Shown here piece after piece: positions 18,712 through 25,347 of a stretch of DNA of 64,000 nt. The number at the start of each line of letters is the position of its first letter. Within the stretch, counting starts at the first letter, position 1. Under the pieces are notes generated by a model. That model ran no database searches and had not been told where the DNA came from. It saw only the letters and a list, made by a program, of their open reading frames with translations. The DNA is taken from the NCBI RefSeq assembly GCF_009739515.1, contig NZ_CP046535.1, positions 744,001-808,000 of the forward strand, given 5' to 3'. Source of the DNA: Sphingomonas profundi (lineage in GTDB: Bacteria > Pseudomonadota > Alphaproteobacteria > Sphingomonadales > Sphingomonadaceae). Position numbers and translations under genes: made by a program.

Positions 18712-18726
18712 TATCCATTATGGATA
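18712..18726. repeat. Small palindrome upstream of the CxxC protein gene
   Basis: TATCCA and TGGATA form perfect 6-base inverted arms around TTA, just after kdsA and 87 bases before the next start. The stretch is AT-rich in a GC-rich setting. It could be an operator or part of a weak terminator for kdsA; no U-tract follows, so I favour a protein site. Confidence 0.3.
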
Positions 18727-18812
18727 AGTCTTGCCGCCGCTCAGTCCTTTCGCGGGATGAATATATCTCGATAACGGACTAGGTTCGTCGCTCACCCCCA
18801 AAGGAGGAGCGA

Positions 18813-19082
18813 TTGCCCGAGTTTGTCCGGTCCGAAGGCGGCGCGGTGCGCATCCGCGCCCATGCCGGCGTCCACCTGCGGCGCCTGCCGAACGGCACCC
18901 TCATCACCACGCCGGACGGGACGAGCGCCCGCGTGACGGCACCCTATGAGGTGGTGCGCACGGCGCTCTGCCCCGTGTGCAACGGCACCGGCGAGACGCT
19001 GGAGCCGGACCTCGCCACCTCCATGTGCATACCGGACGCACGCCCGGCGGCGTGCCGGGCGTGCAGAACGCCCCTGTCCTGA
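18813..19082 (+). CDS. Small hypothetical protein with CxxCxGxG motif
   Basis: An 89-residue protein beginning at TTG 18813, with AGGAGG 5 bases upstream. The N-terminal half (FVRSEGGAVRIRAHAGVHLRRLPNGTLITTPDG) looks like a small beta-rich domain. The C-terminal half holds CPVCNGTGE near residue 53, one repeat of the DnaJ-type CxxCxGxG zinc motif, and CRAC near the end, so it could bind a single zinc with four cysteines. No partner gene is obvious: kdsA is upstream and the next gene is convergent. Function unknown. Confidence 0.6.
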   Translation: MPEFVRSEGGAVRIRAHAGVHLRRLPNGTLITTPDGTSARVTAPYEVVRTALCPVCNGTGETLEPDLATSMCIPDARPAACRACRTPLS

Positions 19083-19107
19083 ACCGCGCCCGCCGGCGCG
19101 CGGGCGA

Positions 19108-20106
19108 TCACGGATTGCCGTGGCCGCCATTGGCGCCGAAGGCGGTGCCGCTGGTGTAGCTTGCCTCGTCCGACGCCAGCGTGACGTAGAGCGGGGCAAG
19201 TTCGGCCGGCTGGCCGGCGCGCCCGAGTGGCGCCTCCCGGCCGAACTGGCCGAGCTGACCGGGCAACTGGCCGCCGGCCACCTGCAGCGGCGTCCAGATC
19301 GGGCCGGGCGCGACCATGTTCACGCGGATGCCCTTCTTCGCCAGCTGCTTGGCCAGGCCCTTGGTGAAAATCAGGATCGATCCCTTGGTGGAGGCATAAT
19401 CGAGCAGCTCCTCGCCCGGATCGTAGGAGTTCACCGAGCCGGTGTTGATGATGACCGATCCCGGCTTCATGTACGGGATGGCCGCCTTGCTGATGCGGAA
19501 GGGGGCGAAGATGTTCGTCTCGAACGTGCGGACGAACTGCTCGTCGGTGATCTCGCTGATGTCCGCCTTGCTCTGCTGGTAGGCGGCGTTGTTGACGAGG
19601 ATGTCGAGCCCGCCGAGACCCTTGACCGCATCGCGCACCAGCTTCTCGCAGGCGCTTTGGGTGCGGATGTCGGCCGGCAGCAGCACCGCCTTGCGACCTG
19701 CCTGGCGGATCAGCGCCTCCACTTCCTTGGCGTCCGGCTCCTCGGTCGGATAATAGTTGATCGCGACGTCCGCGCCCTCGCGCGCATAGGCTATGGCGGC
19801 GGCGCGGCCGATGCCGCTGTCACCGCCCGTCAGCAGCGCCTTGCGCCCGGCGAGGCGCCCCGATCCCTTGTAGCTCGTCTCGCCATGATCGGGGCGCGGG
19901 TTCATCTTCGAGGCGAGCGCCGGCCAGGGCTGACGCTGCTCGGGAAAGGGCTGGCTGGTATATTTGGTGCGGGGATCCCGCAGCGGCACCGCCTCAGCGG
20001 ACGCTCCGGCGGCGCCCGTCTGCGCCAAGCCCGGAGAGGCCGCCGCCGCGAGGCCGATCGCCGCGCCGCCCAGTATCGCCCGCCGCGATGCGCCTTCGTC
20101 CGTCAT
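19108..20106 (-). CDS. Tat-exported SDR-family oxidoreductase
   Basis: A 332-residue protein starting with a twin-arginine signal (SRRAILGGAAIGLAAAASPGLAQ), then an SDR domain: ALLTGGDSGIGRAAAIAYAREG, NNAAYQQ, and Tyr-Lys in DYASTKGSILIFTKGL. The stretch with PFPEQRQPWPALASKMNPRPDHGE before the domain is typical of the YhdF/YdaD/GSP39-type stress SDRs. Tat export fits an enzyme folded with NAD(P) in the cytoplasm before export, which is unusual because reduced cofactor is scarce in the periplasm. GGGAG lies upstream of the ATG. Substrate unknown. Confidence 0.87.
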   Translation of the reverse strand: MTDEGASRRAILGGAAIGLAAAASPGLAQTGAAGASAEAVPLRDPRTKYTSQPFPEQRQPWPALASKMNPRPDHGETSYKGSGRLAGRKALLTGGDSGIGRAAAIAYAREGADVAINYYPTEEPDAKEVEALIRQAGRKAVLLPADIRTQSACEKLVRDAVKGLGGLDILVNNAAYQQSKADISEITDEQFVRTFETNIFAPFRISKAAIPYMKPGSVIINTGSVNSYDPGEELLDYASTKGSILIFTKGLAKQLAKKGIRVNMVAPGPIWTPLQVAGGQLPGQLGQFGREAPLGRAGQPAELAPLYVTLASDEASYTSGTAFGANGGHGNP

Positions 20107-20215
20107 GCTCTGTCTCCCGATCGTGAGATGGATCGGCGGGTGAACGGATGGCGCGCGCGATGGTTCTCCGGGCCCGTCATGGATTGTCGTTACGGTGGCG
20201 TGGCTTAGCCGCGCC

Positions 20216-20860
20216 TCAGGCGAGCACGCGGCGGATGAACGCTTCGCCGGCCTTCAACCCGTCCATGTCGACGCTATGCTCCAGCCCCGGCGAGAGATGC
20301 TCCGTCACCGGGAAGCCGAGCCGGTGCAGTTCGCGCTTCGCCTCGTGGAAGCCGGCGACGGGAACGACCGGATCCGCGTCGCCGTGCACCAGCAGCACCG
20401 GCGGGCGCGACACGGCGGCGGCGGCGAAGCCGGCCGGATCGGCGATCATGCCCGAATAGGCGAGGATGCCGGCCAGCGGCCTGGCGCGGCGCGGGCCGAC
20501 GTGGAGCGCCATCATCGTGCCCTGGCTGAAGCCGACGATCGCCAGCCGGTCCTCGGCCAGGCCGTGCGCCGCGAGCAGATCGTCGATATGGCCGTCCAGC
20601 ACGGGCGCGGCGCGGGCGGCGCCCGCCGCCATCGCGGCGCGGGTGAAGGTGGTGAGCGCCCACCACTGGTAGCCGCCCGGCATGCCGGGGCAGCGTTCCG
20701 GCGCGTTCGGCGCGGTGAACAGCGTATCGGGCAGGGCACCGCGCCAGTGCGGCGCCAGCGAGAGCAGGTCCGCGCCGTTCGAGCCGTAGCCGTGCAGCAG
20801 CAGCACGATGCGCTTCACCTTGCCCGAGGCGGGCGCGAGGCTGGGTCCGTTCAGGGTCAT
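20216..20860 (-). CDS. Alpha/beta hydrolase (carboxylesterase/phospholipase type)
   Basis: A 214-residue serine esterase of the YpfH/EstB (phospholipase/carboxylesterase) group. LLLHGYGSNGADLL forms the oxyanion region, GFSQG carries nucleophile Ser112, HGDADPVVP holds the acid Asp and GLEHSVD the His. No signal peptide, so cytoplasmic. GGAGG lies 4-5 bases before the ATG. It is upstream of the Tat SDR on the same strand with a 109-base gap, so separate transcription is likely. Acts probably on short acyl esters. Confidence 0.88.
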   Translation of the reverse strand: MTLNGPSLAPASGKVKRIVLLLHGYGSNGADLLSLAPHWRGALPDTLFTAPNAPERCPGMPGGYQWWALTTFTRAAMAAGAARAAPVLDGHIDDLLAAHGLAEDRLAIVGFSQGTMMALHVGPRRARPLAGILAYSGMIADPAGFAAAAVSRPPVLLVHGDADPVVPVAGFHEAKRELHRLGFPVTEHLSPGLEHSVDMDGLKAGEAFIRRVLA

Positions 20861-20921
20861 CGATCCTCCGTCGCTGCGGCGCTGAACGCCCGCGACCGGC
20901 CCAGGGTTCAGCAGGCCGGGT

Positions 20922-21578
20922 TCAGAGCGCCGCCAGCATCCCGTCCGCCGCCTCGCGCAGCGGCGGGCGCGCGGCGGCCAGCGCGATCGTCAGGAAGCTG
21001 CGCTGGCGTACCGCCGCCAGATCGCCGTCGGCGATGCGGCCTGCGCCCCAATCCTTGATGCTGGCCCATTCCAGGTTGGCGAAGCCGGTCTCGACGGCGG
21101 CGGTGTCGGTATCCCGCAGCAGATCGTCGCGCGCCGCCGTCCACAGCCAGTGCGACAGGATCTGGAGGGGCATGCCGCGGATCACGGCGTACAGACCCGG
21201 CGCCAGCGAGCGCGAGAAATAGAGATCGGCGAGGGCCAGCGAATAGCTCCGGTTCTCGATCACGATGGCGGTGGTGTCGGCGATCGCGCGGCAGAAGCCG
21301 GCTAGGTTCGCGCCGCTGGCGGGCAGCACCAGGCGGATGCCGGCGTGGAACTCGCGCAGCGCATGCGCGATCACGCCCTCCTTGTCGCCAAAGATATTGT
21401 AGACGGTGGTGACGGACACGCCGGCCCGCTCCCCCAGATCGCGCAGGGTGAAGCCTTCCAAGCCCACCTCGCCGATCAGGCGCTTCGTCTCGTCCAGGAT
21501 GCGCTGGCGCCGCTCGGCGATCAGCGGGCTGGCGTAGCGGCGGGAGGCGGGGGCGGCGCGGGCGAGACGTTCAGGCAA
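20922..21578 (-). CDS. TetR-family transcriptional regulator
   Basis: A 218-residue repressor-type regulator. Residues about 22-68 form the TetR DNA-binding domain: RQRILDETKRLIGEVGLEGFTLRDLGERAGVSVTTVYNIFGDKEGVIAHAL. The rest is an unassigned helical ligand domain. The TTG start overlaps the stop of the upstream oxidoreductase by 8 bases, so regulator and enzyme are one transcript. An inverted repeat at 22685-22709, in the divergent promoter region of that transcript and the Rieske oxygenase, is a natural target, suggesting autoregulation by an inducer that these enzymes metabolise. Confidence 0.88.
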   Translation of the reverse strand: MPERLARAAPASRRYASPLIAERRQRILDETKRLIGEVGLEGFTLRDLGERAGVSVTTVYNIFGDKEGVIAHALREFHAGIRLVLPASGANLAGFCRAIADTTAIVIENRSYSLALADLYFSRSLAPGLYAVIRGMPLQILSHWLWTAARDDLLRDTDTAAVETGFANLEWASIKDWGAGRIADGDLAAVRQRSFLTIALAAARPPLREAADGMLAAL

Positions 21579-22638
21579 AGGGATCCTCCGCGATGCGGAC
21601 GAGCTTGCGGCCGGCGGCCCGCCCCTCGAACTGGGCGAGCGCCGCGTCGGGCACGGCGGCGAAGCCCTCGGCGATGTCCAGCGCCTCGCGGATGCGGCCC
21701 TCCGCCAGCCATTCGCCCAGCCGGCGGCGGCCTTCCGCCCAGCGCGCGACGTGATCGAAGTAGAAGAAGCCCGCCATCGTCGCCCCGCGCATCGCCAGCA
21801 TCAGGTGGTTGGTGACGGGCGTCGGGCCGTCATAATGCGCCGTCGCGCCGCACACCACCACGCGCGCGCCATGCGCCAGGTTGAGGAGCGCGGCATCGAG
21901 CATCGGCCCGCCGACATTGTCGAAGAACACGTCCACGCCGTCCGGCGCCGTAGCGGCGATTTGCCCGGCCAGATCGCCCTCGCTCGCGTCGATCACCGCA
22001 TCGAAGCCGAGGCTTGCGATGAGATCGCACTTGGCGCGGCCGCGGGCGATACCGATCGCGCGGGCGCCGGCGATGCGGGCGATCTGGCCGGCGATCGAGC
22101 CGATCGCGCCCGACGCGCCGGAGACCAGCACCACGTCCCCCGGCTGCGGGCGGCCGATGTCCGTGAGGCCCAGCCACGCGCACAGGCCGGTCATGCCGAG
22201 CGTCGCGAGCCCGCTCTCCAGCGGCACGCCCGACGGCACGCGCTGCAGCGGCGCGCCGAGCCGGTCGGTGCCGTCGCTGACGGTATAGTCCTGCCATTCG
22301 AGGAAGCCGGTGACGCCGTCCCCCTCGTTCCAGTCCGGGTGGTTGGAGGCGAGGACGCGGCCGGCGACGCCACCTTTCATCGGCTGGCCGATGGCGATGG
22401 GATCGAACTTGCCGGGCATGCCGCGCACCCAGGCATGGTTCATCGGATCGGGCGAGAACCAGCAGGCGCGGATCAACACCTCGCCGGCGCCCGGTTCCGG
22501 CACATCCACTTCACCCTGGCCAAACACGTCGGCCGAGAGCTTCAGCCCGCCGCCGGTGAGGCCGCCGCTGTCGGGCAGCCGCGCGACCTGCCACTGCCGG
22601 TTGGTCCGCGCGTTTGCCCTCGCCTGCATCCTCGTCAT
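21571..22638 (-). CDS. NADP-dependent alkenal/one oxidoreductase (zinc-free MDR)
   Basis: A 355-residue MDR reductase of the leukotriene B4 12-hydroxydehydrogenase/CurA type. NRQWQVARLPDSGG and the late VSGASGAIGSIAGQIARIAGARAIGIARG nucleotide-binding block are diagnostic, as is FDNVGGPMLDAALLNL. No zinc ligands are present. It reduces activated double bonds of alpha,beta-unsaturated carbonyls. The ATG at 22638 has GAGGGG just upstream. First gene of a two-gene unit with the TetR regulator, divergent from the Rieske oxygenase. Confidence 0.88.
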   Translation of the reverse strand: MTRMQARANARTNRQWQVARLPDSGGLTGGGLKLSADVFGQGEVDVPEPGAGEVLIRACWFSPDPMNHAWVRGMPGKFDPIAIGQPMKGGVAGRVLASNHPDWNEGDGVTGFLEWQDYTVSDGTDRLGAPLQRVPSGVPLESGLATLGMTGLCAWLGLTDIGRPQPGDVVLVSGASGAIGSIAGQIARIAGARAIGIARGRAKCDLIASLGFDAVIDASEGDLAGQIAATAPDGVDVFFDNVGGPMLDAALLNLAHGARVVVCGATAHYDGPTPVTNHLMLAMRGATMAGFFYFDHVARWAEGRRRLGEWLAEGRIREALDIAEGFAAVPDAALAQFEGRAAGRKLVRIAEDPFA

Positions 22639-22684
22639 CCCCTCGCCCCACCGCCCAAGGAAGACGCGGAGCATGCCGCCTGTC

Positions 22685-22709
22685 ACTGGAAAATGTAATA
22701 GGATCCAGT
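22685..22709. promoter_or_regulatory. Candidate TetR operator in the divergent promoter
   Basis: ACTGGA (22685-22690) and TCCAGT (22704-22709) are perfect inverted arms separated by 13 AT-rich bases, lying 47 bases upstream of the reductase ATG and 76 bases upstream of the Rieske ATG. Symmetry, spacing and position between a TetR-controlled pair and a divergent gene suit a TetR-dimer site. Binding is inferred. Confidence 0.5.
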
Positions 22710-22784
22710 TTTTCGATTGCCTCCGCTCCGGCTTCGGGAGGATGCTCGCCGGCGATGCGCGACGACGGCGCCGGAGGACGAGCG

Positions 22785-24215
22785 ATGAACGAGATGGTCG
22801 GAACCCTGGCACCCGCCGCCGAGCAGCCGGACCGGGAGGTGGCACGGGCGCCCAGCGCCTCCACGCAGGAGCTTATCCACCGCGACGGTCGCCCCGTGCC
22901 GCCGGTGTTCGAGGAGAGCCCCTACCGCTTCCTCGGCGACGGCGACATCGCCTATGACCGCTACACCTCCCAGGCCTTCTTCGATCTGGAGATGGAGCGG
23001 ATGTGGTCCCGCACGTGGCAGTGGGCCTGCCGCGAGGAGCATATTCCGGAGCCGGGCGACTGGATCGTCTACGATATCGGCGACAAATCGGTGCTGGTGG
23101 TGCGCGGCGACGATGGCGAGGTGCGCGCCTTCATCAACTCCTGCATGCATCGCGGCACCAAGCTGCGCCGATCGGCCACGTCCGGCCACTCCAGCGAGCT
23201 GCGCTGCCCGTTCCACGGCTGGACGTGGAGCCTGGAAGGCGATCTGAAGCGCCTGCCGTGCCGCTGGGATGCGCCGCACGTCAGCGAGCAGACGCACGGC
23301 CTGGATCCGGTGCGGATCGGCCTGTGGGGCGGGCTGGTGTTCATCAACCTGGATCGGGATGCGCCGCCGCTGGACGATTATCTCCAGCCGCTGCAGCGGC
23401 ACTTCGCGCCCTACGGGCTGGAGAAGCGCTATATCGAGATGCATATCGAGAAGGAGCTGTTCTGCAACTGGAAGGCCGGCATCGAGGCCTTCATCGAGAA
23501 TTACCACACGCAGGAGACGCATCCGCAGCTGCTGACCGCCAATGCCGACGAGGGCACGCAATATGATCTGTTCACGCCGATCGTGACGCGCTTCGTTTCG
23601 GCCAACGGCATGTCCAGCCCGCATCTGGAAGAGGCGCTGGGCGAGAACGAGCTGATCGAATCGATGCTGATCGGCGCGCGATCTATGGTGGACGACGATC
23701 TGCTGAAGGTGGGCGAAGGGGAGAGCGCCCGGATCGTGCTGGCGCGGGTGATGCGCGACGTGCTCGGCCGCGTCTATCGCACCGATCTGTCGCGCTACAC
23801 CGATACCGAGATCATCGACGTCGCCCAGTATAGCGTGTTCCCGAACATGATCCTGTTTCCCGGCCTCACCCTGCCGGCGCTCTACCGCTTCCGGCCGATC
23901 GGCAACGATCCGGACCGCTGCCTTTTCGAGCTGTTGATCCTGCGCGAACCCCCGGCGGACGGGCCGACACCCGAGCCGGCCGAGCCGATCCGCCTGACCG
24001 AGGAGCAATCCTATGCGGAGGCGGGGCTCGATCCGTTCCTGGCGCACATCTACGATCAGGATACCGGCAACCTGCGCGCGCAGCAGGAGGGGTTCAAGGC
24101 ATCGCGCAAGCAGGGCCAGACGCTGCTCAACTATCAGGAGGCGCGGGTGCGGCTGCTGCACCAGACGCTGGACGCCTATCTGGACGGCGAGACGCCGCTG
24201 CGCTTCGCCGACTGA
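22785..24215 (+). CDS. Rieske-type aromatic ring-hydroxylating oxygenase, alpha subunit
   Basis: A 476-residue catalytic subunit. The Rieske [2Fe-2S] ligands are Cys120-x-His122 (CMHRG) and Cys141-x2-His144 (CPFHGW). The C-terminal domain holds mononuclear-iron ligands in ENYHTQETH (His241, His246) with a later acidic residue. It inserts oxygen into an aromatic or related substrate with electrons from a ferredoxin/reductase; none is encoded next door, nor is a beta subunit, so partners are elsewhere. GGAGG lies 7 bases before the ATG at 22785. Divergent from the MDR/TetR unit through a shared operator region. Substrate unknown. Confidence 0.9.
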   Translation: MNEMVGTLAPAAEQPDREVARAPSASTQELIHRDGRPVPPVFEESPYRFLGDGDIAYDRYTSQAFFDLEMERMWSRTWQWACREEHIPEPGDWIVYDIGDKSVLVVRGDDGEVRAFINSCMHRGTKLRRSATSGHSSELRCPFHGWTWSLEGDLKRLPCRWDAPHVSEQTHGLDPVRIGLWGGLVFINLDRDAPPLDDYLQPLQRHFAPYGLEKRYIEMHIEKELFCNWKAGIEAFIENYHTQETHPQLLTANADEGTQYDLFTPIVTRFVSANGMSSPHLEEALGENELIESMLIGARSMVDDDLLKVGEGESARIVLARVMRDVLGRVYRTDLSRYTDTEIIDVAQYSVFPNMILFPGLTLPALYRFRPIGNDPDRCLFELLILREPPADGPTPEPAEPIRLTEEQSYAEAGLDPFLAHIYDQDTGNLRAQQEGFKASRKQGQTLLNYQEARVRLLHQTLDAYLDGETPLRFAD

Positions 24216-24247
24216 GGCGGAGCACCGCTCGGCAGGCCAAGGCCCAG

Positions 24248-24279
24248 GTCAGGGTAGGCCCGAGTCAGGGCAGGCCCGG
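24248..24279. repeat. Tandem 16-base repeat at the end of the MBL gene
   Basis: Two adjacent copies at 24248-24263 and 24264-24279 match at 14 of 16 bases (GTCAGGG(T/C)AGGCCCG). The second copy contains the last codons and stop of the metallo-hydrolase gene and the first lies in the convergent gap, so a local duplication probably copied the gene end. Confidence 0.6.
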
Positions 24280-25146
24280 CTTCCACGCGAAGCCGTCGCC
24301 CTTCGCCACCACCGTGCCGACCCCGGGAAAGGGGAAATGCGGCGCGAAGACCGGCTCGTGGCTGGCGGCCAGGCGGGTCAGGATCGCGCGCCGCTGCGCC
24401 TTGCCGGCCGCGCTGTCGGTATCGTAGGTGATCGTCCAATCCGGCTCGGCCAGCGAGACGATCGCGCTGTGGGCGCTGTCGCCGATGTCGATCAGGCGGC
24501 TGGCGCCGGACGCGATCTCGTAGCCGCTATGGCCGGGCGTGTGGCCCGGCAGCGCGACGGCGCGGATGCCCGGCATCAGCTGCGCACCGGGCGCGAACGG
24601 CTGCACCTTGTCGCGGATGGCCGCCGCGATCGCCTTGCCCCGATCCTGCGACTGCATGAACGCCCATTCCGGCGCGCTCATCCGGATCGTGGCGTTGGGG
24701 AAGGCGGGCGTGCCGTCCGCCGCCAGCAGGCCGCCGACATGATCGAAATGGCTGTGGGTGATGAGGACATCGGTGACGGCGCCGGGCCGCACGCCGGCGA
24801 CGGCGAGGCTCGCCAGCAGCGCGCCGCCCGCCTTCGGCCCGAGCCCGGTATCGATCAGCACCACCCTTCCCGGCAGCGTGACCAGCAGGCAGTCCACCGA
24901 GAGCGCGATCGTGTCCGTCGCGGCGCCCGCCGCCTTCAGCACGCCGGCGACGGCGGCCGGCCCCTGATCCTTGCCGAAGACGCTGCCGTCGTTCGGAACC
25001 GGGTTGCTCGCATCGCGCAATGCGACGAGCCGCAGCGCGCCCAGGCGGAACGGCGTGGCGGCCGCAGGGGCGACGGCGGGTGCGGCGACACCCGGTGCGG
25101 CGGCCGCCATCATCAGCGCCAGAGCGCCCGCAACCATGCTTCTCAT
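24265..25146 (-). CDS. Exported metallo-beta-lactamase-fold hydrolase
   Basis: A 293-residue protein with an N-terminal signal peptide (MRSMVAGALALMMAAAAPGVAA), so periplasmic. The MBL-fold metal motif THSHFDH gives His131, His133, Asp135 and His136; further ligands lie in LPGHTPGHSGY, DIGD and the late APHFPF. The second ATG (25146) is favoured because GGAGG sits 6 bases upstream of it but directly against the first ATG at 25152. The fold covers lactonases, esterases and others; PGHTPGHSGYEI is typical of AHL-lactonase-like members, but the substrate is open. Convergent with the Rieske gene, divergent from the TonB receptor. Confidence 0.87.
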   Translation of the reverse strand: MRSMVAGALALMMAAAAPGVAAPAVAPAAATPFRLGALRLVALRDASNPVPNDGSVFGKDQGPAAVAGVLKAAGAATDTIALSVDCLLVTLPGRVVLIDTGLGPKAGGALLASLAVAGVRPGAVTDVLITHSHFDHVGGLLAADGTPAFPNATIRMSAPEWAFMQSQDRGKAIAAAIRDKVQPFAPGAQLMPGIRAVALPGHTPGHSGYEIASGASRLIDIGDSAHSAIVSLAEPDWTITYDTDSAAGKAQRRAILTRLAASHEPVFAPHFPFPGVGTVVAKGDGFAWKPGLP

Positions 25147-25347
25147 CGCCATCCTCCAGCGCCGCGCCCTGCCGCGGCGCCTTGCTTATAAGCCAGCCGG
25201 CGCGCCGTGCCAGCCGCCGATCGTCACGCCCGAGATTACAATGCTGCGCTGCAAGAAAACTGACGCGGGAGGGTCATCAGAGAGCCATCGCCGCCGCCCA
25301 TGAGCCCCACAGCGCGCGGCAAACCGCGCCGACCAAGGGGATCGATC

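Noticed and set aside
25184..25230. TGGCAC element upstream of the MBL hydrolase, considered as a sigma-54 promoter.
   Set aside because: The required GC/TTGC element at the right spacing is missing.
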